Of a stretch of 41,202 nucleotides of DNA, positions 18,566 to 27,443 are shown piece after piece. The position numbers and the translations under genes are program-made. The stretch spans positions 1 through 41,202 of the forward strand of contig SHNC01000189.1 in NCBI GenBank assembly GCA_004295105.1, read 5' to 3'. The stretch's first letter is position 1. Each line of letters begins with the position of its first letter. Origin of the DNA: Betaproteobacteria bacterium (GTDB taxonomy: Bacteria; Pseudomonadota; Gammaproteobacteria; Burkholderiales; Rhodocyclaceae). Under the pieces are notes generated by a model, which worked only from the letters and a program-made list of their open reading frames with translations, was not told where the DNA came from and did not search any database.

Positions 18566-19489
18566 ATGGCCATCGCCGTACCCGAGACCCCCCCCGTCGT
18601 GCTGTGCTTCGCCCCTGGAGACCCCACCGGCGGAGGGGGCCTGGTGTCCGACATCCTGACGCTGTCGAGCATGGGCTGCCATCCGCTGGCGGTGCAGACG
18701 GCCGGCATCGTGCGCGACACCCGCAACGTCGACGAGACCTGGCCGGCCGAGGGCGAGTTGCTGGTCGACCAGGCGCGCGCGGTGCTCGAGGACATCCCGG
18801 TGGCGGCATTCAAGATCGGCTTCTGTGGCAGCGTCGAGAACATCGCGCGCATCGCCGAGCTGGTGTCCGACTATCCCGAGGTGCCGCTGGTGCTGGAGCC
18901 GGCGCTGTACGCCGGCGCGCACTGGGTGGAAGAGGACTTCGTTGCCGCGCTGGCCGAGCTGGTCGTGCCGCAGACCACCCTGCTGGTGGCCGGGCGCCAC
19001 GAACTGTGCCGCCTGGCCGTGATCGACGATGGCCGCTCCGCAGACGACGGTTTCGAGGACGAAGCCGGCGACGAGGGCAAGGCCGATGACGAGGCGACCA
19101 ATACGGATCAGGCCGACGAGCGCATGGCAGGTGATGCATCCGACGTGCAGCAGGCGGTCGGACGCCTGCTGGAGAGGGGCACCGAATACGTGCTGCTGAC
19201 CGGTGGCGGCGAGCATGGGCCGCAGGTGGTGAATCGACTTTTCGGCCGCGATGGACTGATTCGCACGGACGCCTGGGACCGTCTGCCCGGCCGCTATCTC
19301 GGTGCCGGTGCCACGCTGGCCGCGGCTGCGGCCGCGGCGCTGGCGCATGGCATGGCGATGCCCGAGGCGGTGCGCGAGGCGCAGGAGTTCGCGCAGCAGA
19401 CGCTGCGCCACGCCTATCGTCCCGGCATGGGGCGTGCGGTGCCGGATCGCTTCTTCTGGGCGCGCGGCAAGGATGCGGGCGATGACTGA
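18566..19489 (+). CDS. thiD: Hydroxymethylpyrimidine/phosphomethylpyrimidine kinase
   Basis: ThiD phosphorylates HMP and HMP-P to supply the pyrimidine half of thiamine. The 307-residue ribokinase-fold protein keeps the family layout: an N-terminal Gly-rich loop (FAPGDPTGGGGLVSDILTL, where most members have AGSDSSGGAGIQAD), HPLAVQTAGIVRDTRNV, FKIGFCGS, EYVLLTGGGEHG, and a C-terminal GAGATLAAAAAAALA anion-hole motif where many have GTGCTLS. The substitutions make the fold call safer than the exact substrate. An unusual acidic insertion of about 40 residues (152-193) lies between the two lobes. The end overlaps thiE by 8 bp, supporting a thiamine role. Confidence 0.87.
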   Translation: MAIAVPETPPVVLCFAPGDPTGGGGLVSDILTLSSMGCHPLAVQTAGIVRDTRNVDETWPAEGELLVDQARAVLEDIPVAAFKIGFCGSVENIARIAELVSDYPEVPLVLEPALYAGAHWVEEDFVAALAELVVPQTTLLVAGRHELCRLAVIDDGRSADDGFEDEAGDEGKADDEATNTDQADERMAGDASDVQQAVGRLLERGTEYVLLTGGGEHGPQVVNRLFGRDGLIRTDAWDRLPGRYLGAGATLAAAAAAALAHGMAMPEAVREAQEFAQQTLRHAYRPGMGRAVPDRFFWARGKDAGDD

Positions 19490-20126
19490 TCGCTTCCCGC
19501 CGCAGCGTCTGCGCGGCCTTTACGCAATCACGCCCGACGAGGCCGACACCGCGCGCCTGCTGGCGCTGGCGGAGCGCGTGCTGCAGGGCAGGCCGGCGCT
19601 GCTGCAGTACCGCAACAAGTTCGCCTCGCCGACGCAGCGCCGCGAGCAGGCGCAGGGCTTGCTGGCGCTGTGCCGTGCGGCAGAGGTGCCGCTGCTGATC
19701 AACGACGATCTGGCGCTGGCGCTGGAGATCGGCGCCGACGGTGCGCACCTCGGCCGCGACGACGGCGACCCCGCCGCGGCACGCGAGACGCTCGGTCCCG
19801 GCCGCATCCTGGGCGTGACCTGCTACAGCGCATTCGAGCGCGCCCAGCACGGCGCCCGGGCCGGCGCCGACTACGTGGCCTTCGGCGCCATGTACGCGTC
19901 GCCGTCCAAACCGCAGGCGCCGCGTGCCCCCTTCGAGCTGCTGGCGCGTGCGCGGCGCGAGCTGCGGCTGCCGGTGGCGGCGATCGGCGGCATCACGCTC
20001 GACAATGCGGCACCGCTGATCGCCGCCGGCGCCGACCTGCTGGCGGTGATCAGCGACGTGTTCGCCGCCGCCGATCCGGCGGCACGCGCGACAGCCTACC
20101 GCCCGCTGTTCGGGTTGCCGGCCTGA
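19482..20126 (+). CDS. thiE: Thiamine phosphate synthase
   Basis: ThiE joins HMP-PP with thiazole phosphate to make thiamine phosphate. The 214-residue TIM-barrel protein shows [49 protein letters not shown], the [37 protein letters not shown] phosphate-loop region, and [29 protein letters not shown]. Length and motif order are normal. The start at 19482 is preferred because the family begins here and the ATG overlaps the end of thiD; an earlier in-frame ATG would give 60 Arg-rich residues. Confidence 0.96.
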   Translation: MTDRFPPQRLRGLYAITPDEADTARLLALAERVLQGRPALLQYRNKFASPTQRREQAQGLLALCRAAEVPLLINDDLALALEIGADGAHLGRDDGDPAAARETLGPGRILGVTCYSAFERAQHGARAGADYVAFGAMYASPSKPQAPRAPFELLARARRELRLPVAAIGGITLDNAAPLIAAGADLLAVISDVFAAADPAARATAYRPLFGLPA

Positions 20127-20233
20127 CGGCGCCGCATTTGGGGAAAGCCTGCGATCACCCTCAAGGTGGACCCCCGGCGGGGCGTGGAGTGACAATGCGG
20201 CCTTTCGTAACGCTCCGTACGCCAGGACGACTC

Positions 20234-21517
20234 ATGAACAGCCGCAACGAAGCCCTTTTCCAGCGCGCGCAGCGCACCATTCCCGGTGGCGTCAATTCGC
20301 CTGTCCGCGCCTTCCGCTCGGTGGGCGGCACGCCGCGCTTCATCGACCGCGCCGAGGGCGCGCGCGTGTGGGATGCCGACGGCAAGGCCTACATCGACTA
20401 TGTCGGTTCGTGGGGGCCGGCGATCACCGGCCACGCCCATCCGGCCATCGTCGAGGCGGTGCGCGAGGCGGCGCTGAAGGGGCTGTCCTTCGGCGCGCCG
20501 ACCGAGAGCGAAGTCGACATGGCCGAACTCATTTGCCAACTGCTGCCGTCGGTGGAGATGGTGCGCCTGGTGAGCTCCGGCACCGAGGCGACAATGAGCG
20601 CGATCCGTTTGGCGCGCGGCTATACCGGCCGCGATGCGATCGTGAAGTTCGAGGGCTGCTATCACGGCCACGCCGACAGCCTGCTGGTGAAGGCGGGATC
20701 CGGCCTGCTGACCTTCGGTAACCCGTCCTCGGGCGGGGTGCCGGCCGACTTCGCCAAGCACACCATCGTGCTCGACTACAACGACCTCGAGCAGGTCGAG
20801 GCGGTGTTCAAGGCGCGCGGCGACGAGATCGCCGCCGTCATCGTCGAGCCGGTGGCCGGCAACATGAACCTGGTCAAGCCCGCCCCGGGCTTCCTCGAGG
20901 GGCTGCGCAGCCTGTGCACGCAGTACGGCGCGGTGCTGATCTTCGACGAGGTGATGACCGGTTTTCGCGTCGGTGCGCAGGGTGTGCAGGGTCTGTACGG
21001 CATCACCCCCGACCTGACCACGCTGGGCAAGGTGATCGGCGGCGGGATGCCGGTGGGCGCCTTCGGCGGCCGGCGCGACATCATGGAGAAGATCGCGCCG
21101 CTCGGCCCGGTCTACCAGGCCGGTACGCTGTCCGGCAGCCCGGTGGCGGTGGCGGCCGGCATGGCTTCGCTGAAGCTCACCCGCGAACCGGGCTTCTACG
21201 AAACCCTTGCCGCTCGCGCCCTGCGGCTGGTGAACGGACTGGAGGCGGCTGCGCGCGAGTCGGGCGTCATCTTCCGTGCGGACTCGATCGGCGGCATGTT
21301 CGGCGTCTATTTCAGCACCGCCGTGCCGGCTTCGTTCGCCGACGTGATGGCCTCCGACCGCGAGACCTTCAACCGCTTCTTCCACGCCATGCTCGAGGCG
21401 GGCCACTACTTCGCGCCGTCGGCTTTTGAGGCGGGCTTCGTGTCGGCCGCGCATGGCGAGGCCGAGATCGACGCCACGGTCGCCGCCGCGAAGGCGGTGT
21501 TCGCGACCCTGGCCTAG
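20234..21517 (+). CDS. hemL: Glutamate-1-semialdehyde 2,1-aminomutase
   Basis: HemL converts glutamate-1-semialdehyde to 5-aminolevulinate, the second step of the C5 tetrapyrrole pathway. The 427-residue class III aminotransferase-fold enzyme shows [52 protein letters not shown], the [18 protein letters not shown] loop, [12 protein letters not shown], and PLP Lys266 in [18 protein letters not shown], followed by [16 protein letters not shown]. The start at 20234 gives the standard [13 protein letters not shown] beginning; a longer in-frame reading runs through thiE. It lies 107 bp after thiE; an imperfectly understood 8-bp inverted repeat (20132-20139 with 20194-20201) occupies this gap. Proximity to thiE is common in betaproteobacteria. 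Confidence 0.97.
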   Translation: MNSRNEALFQRAQRTIPGGVNSPVRAFRSVGGTPRFIDRAEGARVWDADGKAYIDYVGSWGPAITGHAHPAIVEAVREAALKGLSFGAPTESEVDMAELICQLLPSVEMVRLVSSGTEATMSAIRLARGYTGRDAIVKFEGCYHGHADSLLVKAGSGLLTFGNPSSGGVPADFAKHTIVLDYNDLEQVEAVFKARGDEIAAVIVEPVAGNMNLVKPAPGFLEGLRSLCTQYGAVLIFDEVMTGFRVGAQGVQGLYGITPDLTTLGKVIGGGMPVGAFGGRRDIMEKIAPLGPVYQAGTLSGSPVAVAAGMASLKLTREPGFYETLAARALRLVNGLEAAARESGVIFRADSIGGMFGVYFSTAVPASFADVMASDRETFNRFFHAMLEAGHYFAPSAFEAGFVSAAHGEAEIDATVAAAKAVFATLA

Positions 21518-21526
21518 GCGGCCGAG

Positions 21527-21554
21527 GGGCGCGGCAAGCCTTGGCGCCGCGCCC
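21527..21554 (+). terminator. Hairpin after hemL
   Basis: GGGCGCGGC (21527-21535) pairs perfectly with GCCGCGCCC (21546-21554), a 9-bp GC stem with a 10-nt loop that starts 9 bp after the hemL stop. The following bases are not U-rich, so it may end transcription inefficiently or act as a 3'-end stabiliser. Confidence 0.5.
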
Positions 21555-21819
21555 TGAATCGCCTCTCTCCGGTCCTGGCGCGCCGATTGCTTTCCTGATT
21601 CGCCGCCGATTCTTGCCGAGCATCTGCGCACGCGTCGCCGCAGGTGGCGGCGCATGGCCATCGACGGGTGCTCGATTCCGCTCCGGTTTGCAACACATGC
21701 CCCAATCCGGAGCAGTGGGTCGTCCGCCGGGCCGGATCGGCTTGTGTGTCCACACCGGAACGGGCTGCAGCCCTCACAGGGCGCGTAGCCATCGATGAAA
21801 TTGGTCGAGGGGAAACGGA
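21555..21819. other. Gene-free region upstream of the TonB-dependent receptor
   Basis: No coding sequence is supported here. The clearest structure is an inverted repeat, GCTCCGG (21680-21686) with CCGGAGC (21707-21713) around a 20-nt loop, followed by a GGGCTGCAGCCC palindrome about 60 bp later. I looked for a cobalamin riboswitch (B12 box GCCACTG) and a Fur-box-like A/T-rich palindrome and found neither. A leader or operator for the receptor gene is possible but unproven. Confidence 0.4.
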
Positions 21820-24168
21820 ATGAATTCGCCGCACGACGCGCACGCACGGCTTGCGCTTGCGTCCAGACACATCCCGTCCAGAGCGATGGCGGTGCGTAGT
21901 CCACGTGTGCTCATGGTGGCATGCCTGACGGCGCTGCCGGCGGCCGGTGCCGTTCGTGCCGCCGAGGAGCCGATCCGGCTCGCACCCACCGTGGTGGTCG
22001 GCACTACCCCGCTGCCTGGCATCGACATGCCCAGGGACCAGGTGCCGGCCAACGTGCAGGCGCTGGACAGCCGCAAGCTGCGCGCAGCGGGTGGCGTTTC
22101 GCTGGGCGAGGCGATGCAGCGCAGCCTGGGGGGGGTGACGGTCAACGAGATCCAGGGCAATCCCTACCAGGCCGACGTCAACTACCGCGGCTTCACGGTG
22201 TCGCCCTTGCTCGGCACGCCGCAGGGGCTGTCGGTCTATCTGGATGGCGTACGCGTCAACGAAGGCTTCGGCGATGTCGTGAACTGGGATCTGATCCCCA
22301 AGGGCGCGATCGCTTCGCTCATGGTGGTGCCGGGCTCGAACCCGCTCTACGGTCTCAACACGCTGGGCGGCGCGCTGGCGCTGCAGACCAAGCGCGGCGA
22401 CACGCACCCCGGCACCGAGATCGAGGCCGAGATCGGCTCATTTCAGCGCCGCACGCTCGGCGTCCAGCACGGTGGCAGCAAGGATGCGCTGAACTGGTTC
22501 GTGTCCGCCGAAGGAATGAAGGAGGACGGCTGGCGCGACCGTTCGCCGTCCGAGGTGGGGCAGTTCTTCGGCCGGCTGGGCTGGAAGTCGGCTGGCACGG
22601 ATCTGTCGATGAGCCTGATCCACGCCGACACCGACCTGATCGGCAACGGTCTGGTGCCGGAAAGTCTGCGCCGGCAACGTGACGAGGCGATCTTCACCCA
22701 CCCCGACCAGACCCGCAACCGCATGAGCATGCTGACGCTCGTGGGCACGCACTGGCTCAGCGACGTCGATCAACTGTCGGCCTCGGCCTATGTGCGGCGC
22801 ACGCGCACGCGCACGCTGAACGGCGACGGCAACGACGATTTCGAGGACGAGGTGGAGCTCGATCCCGCCTTCGACCTGAACGGCGTGCTCAACCGCAGCG
22901 CCACCGACCAGCGTGCCCACGGCGTCGCGGTGCAATGGACCCGCTTCGCCGGCGCGCATCAGTTCGCCATCGGCGCCTCGCACGATCGCACGCACGCCGG
23001 CTTCCGTCAGACTGCGCAGGAAGGCCGCCTGACGGCGAGTCGCGGCGTGACGCCGGCCGCGGACGAGGAGTTGGAGAACAGTCTGTCGGGCCGTACACGA
23101 ACCAGCTCGATCCACGTCACCGACAGCGTGGCGCTGAGCCCCTCCGTGCAGCTCACCGGCGCGCTGCGCTACAACCGCACGCGCGTCATCAACCGCGACC
23201 GGCTCAATCCCGGCGTGCCCGACAACCTCGACGGCGACTATACCTATCACAAGCTCAACCCCGCGCTCGGCCTCACCTGGCAGGCCTCGCCGGCGCTCAC
23301 GGTGTATGGCGGCTTCAGCCAGGGCAACCGCGCGCCGACGCCGATCGAGCTGGGCTGTGCCAACCCCGAGAAACCCTGCACCCTGCCCAACGCGCTCGCG
23401 TCCGACCCCTTCCTCGAACAGGTGGTAGCGCGCACCTTAGAACTGGGCGTGCGCGGCCGGCTGGCCGGCGAGCTGCAATGGAACGCCGGCGTGTTCCGCA
23501 CCACCAACCGCGACGACATCCTGTTCGTCGGCACCTCCACCAGCGCCGGCTACTTCACCAACTTCGGCAAGACGCGGCGCCAGGGCGTCGAACTGGGCAT
23601 CGGCGGCAGCAGCGGCGCCTTCGACTGGCAGCTCGACTACAACTGGCTGCACGCTACCTTCCAGTCCTCGGCCTGCATCGTTGCGGAGAACAACAGCACC
23701 GCCAATACCGACGCGTCGTGCGGCGAAGACCAGATCCGCGTCGGCCGCGGCGACCGCATCCCCGGTCTGCCCGAGCACGGCCTGAAGCTGGCGCTGAGCT
23801 GGCGTGCAAGCGAGGACCTGCGCGTGGGCGCGGGGCTGGTTGCGTATTCGGGCCAGTACGTTCGTGGCAACGAGAACAACCGCCACGAGGCCAACGACGA
23901 GTTCCACGGTCGCGGTGAACTGCCCGGCTATGCCGTGGTGAATCTGAGTGCGGACTATCGCCTGGGTGGGGGGTGGACGCTGTTCGGCCGCGTCGACAAC
24001 GTCTTCGATCAACGCTACGCGACGGCGGGGGCCTTGGCCGAAAATCCCTTTACCGGCCCGGGCAACGCCTTCGAGTCCGATCCCGACGAGTGGCGCAGCG
24101 AGCAGTTCGTCGCCCCGGGTGCGCCGCGTGCGGCCTGGGTCGGGCTGCGCTACGCCTGGGAGCGCTGA
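21820..24168 (+). CDS. TonB-dependent outer-membrane receptor, substrate unknown
   Basis: A 782-residue outer-membrane active-transport receptor. A signal peptide is visible from about residue 23 (MAVRSPRVLMVACLTALPAAGAVRA, cleavage before AEEP). The plug domain follows (VPANVQALDSRKL, GVTVNEIQGNPYQADVNYRGFT, GLSVYLDGVRVNEGFGDVVNW, NPLYGLNTLGGALAL), then a long beta-barrel with repeated amphipathic strands and late motifs GRVDNVFDQRYATAG and WVGLRYAWER. A FecA-like siderophore or metal-chelate receptor is the nearest general class, but I cannot name the ligand. The ATG at 21820 has a better ribosome-binding site (AGGGGAAA); an ATG at 21886 gives a more standard signal peptide. No transport partners adjoin it; a TonB-like gene lies 2.4 kb away. 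Confidence 0.9.
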   Translation: MNSPHDAHARLALASRHIPSRAMAVRSPRVLMVACLTALPAAGAVRAAEEPIRLAPTVVVGTTPLPGIDMPRDQVPANVQALDSRKLRAAGGVSLGEAMQRSLGGVTVNEIQGNPYQADVNYRGFTVSPLLGTPQGLSVYLDGVRVNEGFGDVVNWDLIPKGAIASLMVVPGSNPLYGLNTLGGALALQTKRGDTHPGTEIEAEIGSFQRRTLGVQHGGSKDALNWFVSAEGMKEDGWRDRSPSEVGQFFGRLGWKSAGTDLSMSLIHADTDLIGNGLVPESLRRQRDEAIFTHPDQTRNRMSMLTLVGTHWLSDVDQLSASAYVRRTRTRTLNGDGNDDFEDEVELDPAFDLNGVLNRSATDQRAHGVAVQWTRFAGAHQFAIGASHDRTHAGFRQTAQEGRLTASRGVTPAADEELENSLSGRTRTSSIHVTDSVALSPSVQLTGALRYNRTRVINRDRLNPGVPDNLDGDYTYHKLNPALGLTWQASPALTVYGGFSQGNRAPTPIELGCANPEKPCTLPNALASDPFLEQVVARTLELGVRGRLAGELQWNAGVFRTTNRDDILFVGTSTSAGYFTNFGKTRRQGVELGIGGSSGAFDWQLDYNWLHATFQSSACIVAENNSTANTDASCGEDQIRVGRGDRIPGLPEHGLKLALSWRASEDLRVGAGLVAYSGQYVRGNENNRHEANDEFHGRGELPGYAVVNLSADYRLGGGWTLFGRVDNVFDQRYATAGALAENPFTGPGNAFESDPDEWRSEQFVAPGAPRAAWVGLRYAWER

Positions 24169-24180
24169 ACCGGAACGGCG

Positions 24181-24207
24181 CGCGGCGCCGCGGTCTGCGG
24201 CGCCGTG
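24181..24207. terminator. Bidirectional GC hairpin between the receptor gene and mgtE
   Basis: CGGCGCCGC (24183-24191) pairs with GCGGCGCCG (24197-24205) around a 5-nt loop, and two outer pairs extend it to 24181-24207. It fills the 40-bp gap between convergent stop codons, ending one base before the mgtE stop codon. No U-tract is present, but stem strength and position make it a probable end for both transcripts. Confidence 0.55.
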
Positions 24208-24208
24208 G

Positions 24209-25651
24209 TCACAACAGGAACAGCGTCGCCAGCCCGAGGAAGATGAAGAAGCCGCCCGAATCGGTGAGCGCGGTGATCATCACCGAGCCGCCCATCGCCG
24301 GGACGGCGCCCAGGCGCTGGCGCAGCATCGGGATCAGCACGCCGGCGCTGGCGGCGAGCAGCAGGTTCAGGGTCATCGCCGCGGTCATCACCGCGCCGAG
24401 CGAGGCGCTGTCGTACAGTACCCAGGCGAGCACGCCGAGCAGCCCGCCCCACACGAGGCCATTGACGAGGGCGACGCAGAGTTCCTTCCTGAGCAGGCGC
24501 TGCATCGCCGATGGCTCGACCTGGCCCATCGCGATCGCGCGCACGATCATGGTGATGGTCTGGTTGCCGGAGTTGCCGCCGATGCCGGCGACGATGGGCA
24601 TCAGCGCCGCGAGCGCGACCAGCTTTTCGATCGAGCCCTCGAACATGCCGATCACGCGCGACGCGACGAAGGCGGTGACGAGGTTCGCCGCCAGCCAGGC
24701 CCAGCGGTTCTTCACCGAGTCCCACACCGAGGCGAAGATGTCTTCTTCCTCGCGCAGACCGGCGTGGCTCAGGATCTCGGCCTCGGATTCCTCGCGGATG
24801 TAGTCCACCACGTCGGCCACCGTGACCCGGCCGATCAGGCGCTTGTCGTGGTCGATCACCGGCGCCGACACCAGGTCGTAGCGCTCGAAGGCCTGCGCGG
24901 CCTCGCCGGCGTCGTCCTCCGGCGTGAAGCTGATCACGGGCTCGCGCCGCATCACGTCGGCGACCCGCGTTTCCGGGTCGGTGATCAGCAGCGACTCGAG
25001 CGTCAGGATGCCCTGCAGATGATCGTCGCGGTCGATGACGAAGAGCTTGTCGGTGTGGTCCGGCAGGTCGTCGAACAGGCGCAGGTAGCGCAGCACGACT
25101 TCGAGGCTGACGTCCTCGCGCACGGTCACCATGTCGAAGTCCATCAGCGCGCCGACCGAGTCCTCCGGATAGGACATCGCCGCGCGCAGTTGTTCGCGGC
25201 CCTCGCTGTCGAGCGACTGGAAGACGTCCTGGATGACCTCGGGCGGCAGGTCGGGCGCGAGGTCGGCGAGCTCGTCGGCGTCGAGCGTCTCCGCTGCCGC
25301 CTTCAGCTCTTCCGGCGCCATCGTCTCGATCAGCGATTCGCGGACCGCATCCGAGACCTCGAGCAGGATCTCGCCGTCGCGTTCGGCCTTGACCAGGTCC
25401 CAAACGTACAGGCGCTGCTCGGGCGGCAGCGCTTCGAGGATGTAGGCGATGTCGGCCGGATGCAGCTCGTCGAGCTTGGCGCGCAGACCGGCCTCGTGCT
25501 GCTTGTGTACGAGGTTCTCGACCAGCTCGTGGCGCGGCATGTCCTGGCGATGCACCAGGTCCTCCACCACCTTCTGACGCGCGAGCAGCGCCTGCACTTC
25601 GCGCAGGTGCTGCTGGACGTCGTCGGCGTGGCGTTCCTCTTCCTGGGTCAT
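24209..25651 (-). CDS. mgtE: Magnesium transporter MgtE
   Basis: A 480-residue Mg2+ channel/transporter. The cytoplasmic MgtE N domain (about residues 55-165) contains LHPADIAYILEALPPEQRL and the MSYPEDSVGALMD junction. Two CBS domains follow (about 168-295; DKLFVIDRDDHLQGILTLESLL and LVSAPVIDHDKRLIGRVTVADVVDYI). The C-terminal membrane part has five helices, with the pore-lining MPIVAGIGGNSGNQTITMIVRAIA and GGSVMITALTDSGGFFIFLGLATLFLL; the latter keeps the Asp that contributes to the ion site in Thermus MgtE. Cytosolic Mg2+ gates the channel through the N and CBS domains. No Mg2+ riboswitch is seen in the 149-bp upstream region. Confidence 0.95.
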   Translation of the reverse strand: MTQEEERHADDVQQHLREVQALLARQKVVEDLVHRQDMPRHELVENLVHKQHEAGLRAKLDELHPADIAYILEALPPEQRLYVWDLVKAERDGEILLEVSDAVRESLIETMAPEELKAAAETLDADELADLAPDLPPEVIQDVFQSLDSEGREQLRAAMSYPEDSVGALMDFDMVTVREDVSLEVVLRYLRLFDDLPDHTDKLFVIDRDDHLQGILTLESLLITDPETRVADVMRREPVISFTPEDDAGEAAQAFERYDLVSAPVIDHDKRLIGRVTVADVVDYIREESEAEILSHAGLREEEDIFASVWDSVKNRWAWLAANLVTAFVASRVIGMFEGSIEKLVALAALMPIVAGIGGNSGNQTITMIVRAIAMGQVEPSAMQRLLRKELCVALVNGLVWGGLLGVLAWVLYDSASLGAVMTAAMTLNLLLAASAGVLIPMLRQRLGAVPAMGGSVMITALTDSGGFFIFLGLATLFLL

Positions 25652-25800
25652 CGCGCAGCGGTCTGGGTGGTCGGCGAAACCGGAATTCTACGGGCTTGGT
25701 GCGCTGCACGCGACCCCGGGCCGCGTTCGCGCGCGTGCTTCGGACGCGCGGCTGCTGTGCTGCAGCAAGATGGCGTGTGGCGATCGCGCCGTGAGCCGGT

Positions 25801-26493
25801 TCAGGGCACCTGCGAGTAGACCATGCGGCGGCGGATGCGCTCCGCGTGTGCGGCCAGGCGCGGGCCGAAGCTGCGTTCGTAGCGGCGTGGATTGGGCAGC
25901 ATCACCGCCAGCCGCGCCGCTTCGGCCGGGCCCAGCCGGCTGGCCGGAACGCCGTAATAGCGCCGTGCCGCGGCCTCGGCGCCGAACACGCCCTCGCCCC
26001 ATTCGACGACGTTGAGATAGACCTCGAGGATGCGGCGCTTGCTCCAGAGTTGCTCGATCATCACCGTGATCACCGCCTCCTGCGCCTTGCGCAGGTAGCT
26101 GCGCGAGGGTGACAGGAACAGGTTCTTCGCCAGTTGCTGGCTGATCGTCGAGCCGCCGGCCACGGCGCGGCCCTTCTTCTCGTTCTTTTCCAGCGCGCGC
26201 TCGATGCCCTCCCAGTCGAAACCCTCGTGGTCGACGAAGCTGTCGTCTTCGGCGGCAATGACCGCGCGCTTCAGGTGCACCGAGATCCGTTCGTAGGGTA
26301 CCCACTCATGACGCAACTGCGCATCGGGGGTCTTGTCGCGCAGTTCGGCGAGGCGCAGTCGCATGAAGCTTGTGCTGCCGGGGTCGAAGCGGCTCCACCA
26401 GATCACCTGGGTGAGCAGCGCGATCTGCCACACGATCAGCAGCGCGAGCGCGATCGCCAGGCCGCGGCCGATCCAGCGCAGCACCGTGCTCAC
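25801..26493 (-). CDS. mtgA: Monofunctional biosynthetic peptidoglycan transglycosylase
   Basis: MtgA polymerises lipid II into glycan strands. The 230-residue protein has one N-terminal membrane anchor (GLAIALALLIVWQIALLTQVIW, about 11-32) and a GT51 domain with catalytic Glu82 in RAVIAAEDDSFVDHEGFDWEGIERAL. GGSTISQQLAKNLFLSPSRSYLRKAQEA, EQLWSKRRILEVYLNVVEWGEGVFGAEAAARRYYG and LAVMLPNPRRY follow. The start codon is GTG. It lies 37 bp downstream of the TonB-like gene on the same strand. In related genomes I would expect aroE in this neighbourhood, but it is not here. Confidence 0.95.
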   Translation of the reverse strand: MSTVLRWIGRGLAIALALLIVWQIALLTQVIWWSRFDPGSTSFMRLRLAELRDKTPDAQLRHEWVPYERISVHLKRAVIAAEDDSFVDHEGFDWEGIERALEKNEKKGRAVAGGSTISQQLAKNLFLSPSRSYLRKAQEAVITVMIEQLWSKRRILEVYLNVVEWGEGVFGAEAAARRYYGVPASRLGPAEAARLAVMLPNPRRYERSFGPRLAAHAERIRRRMVYSQVP

Positions 26494-26530
26494 GTCCGGG
26501 CTCCGCCGCGGCCGCCGATGACCGACGGGT

Positions 26531-27436
26531 TCAATTCGCCCTCACCTCGTCGGCGTTGGTGAACGTCCAGGTGCGCGTGATCTCGATCAGATCGGTGTCG
26601 CGTCGGATGTCGGGCGGGAAGGGGGCGTAGGGCGCCGCCATCCTCACGATGCGCACCGCCGCCTCGTCGAGCACCTTGTGTCCCGAACTGCGATGCACGC
26701 CGACACGCTCCACCGAACCGTCGGCGCGAATGGTCACCGACAGCAGCAGGCTGCCGTACATCCGGCCGCGCGCGGCATCGGGATAGTTGAGGGTGCCGAT
26801 GCGCTCGACCTTCTGACGCCAGTCCTCCACATATTGCGCGAAGCGGTATTCCCTGGCGCGGGCGCCGATGAACTGCGTGCGCGGGCGGCGGGCGAGTTCG
26901 TCGAGATTGCGGTCGATCTGCGATTCCAGGCGCGCGACGGCGGCGGCACTGTCGAGCAGGTCGAGGCCGCTGACGGCCGGTGTCGGCGCGGGTTGCTCCA
27001 CCTGCTGCGGCCGGCTGCTCACCGCCGCCGTGGCCTTGTCGCGCGTCAGCACCTGCTGCTGCGGCTGCGCGGGCTGAGTTTGCCTGCGCTTCTGCTCGAC
27101 GAGCGCATCGCCGTCGCGACGTGCGTTCTGTGGCGGCAGCGGGGACTTGGGGCGCACCGTCTGCTCGCTGGTGCCGCCGCCGGCGAGGTTGGCCTGGGCC
27201 AGCACTTCGGCCCTGTCCGGGGCTTTCGCGTGGCGGGCATTGACCAGCACGACTTCGAGGCCGCGATCGCGCACCGGCTTGCCCTCGGGCAGGCGGAACT
27301 GCAGGCTCAGGATGAAGGCGTGTGCGGCCAGCGAAATCGCCAGTGCGATGCCCAGCCTGCGGCTGACCAGGCGGCCGCGCCCCCCCGCACGCCATGTGCC
27401 GGTCGGGGTCGAGAAGGCGGGCACGGCCACGCGCAT
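26531..27436 (-). CDS. TonB family energy-transducing protein
   Basis: A 301-residue periplasm-spanning protein. An N-terminal membrane anchor follows a basic segment (SRRLGIALAISLAAHAFILSLQF, about 25-47), with the SxxxH pattern that TonB anchors use to contact ExbB-ExbD (SLAAH). A Gln/Pro-rich linker of about 100 residues is next. The C-terminal TonB domain includes VERIGTLNYPDAARGRMYGSLLLSVTIRADGSVERV and LDEAAVRIVRMAAPYAPFPPDIR. No exbB or exbD adjoins it, so it either shares a motor encoded elsewhere or has a non-transport role. It starts 7 bp after the RNase stop. This rnb-tonB pairing recurs in Rhodocyclales, to my knowledge. Confidence 0.9.
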   Translation of the reverse strand: MRVAVPAFSTPTGTWRAGGRGRLVSRRLGIALAISLAAHAFILSLQFRLPEGKPVRDRGLEVVLVNARHAKAPDRAEVLAQANLAGGGTSEQTVRPKSPLPPQNARRDGDALVEQKRRQTQPAQPQQQVLTRDKATAAVSSRPQQVEQPAPTPAVSGLDLLDSAAAVARLESQIDRNLDELARRPRTQFIGARAREYRFAQYVEDWRQKVERIGTLNYPDAARGRMYGSLLLSVTIRADGSVERVGVHRSSGHKVLDEAAVRIVRMAAPYAPFPPDIRRDTDLIEITRTWTFTNADEVRAN

Positions 27437-27443
27437 CGCAGGC

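Noticed and set aside
20127-20233. Regulatory inverted repeat before hemL (GCCGCATT/AATGCGGC, 54-nt spacing)
   Set aside because: Arms are only 8 bp and widely spaced; expected by chance at this base composition.
25652-25800. Mg2+-sensing leader or promoter for mgtE
   Set aside because: A TAGAAT box is present on the minus strand (25690-25685) but has no -35, and no M-box-like structure can be recognised.
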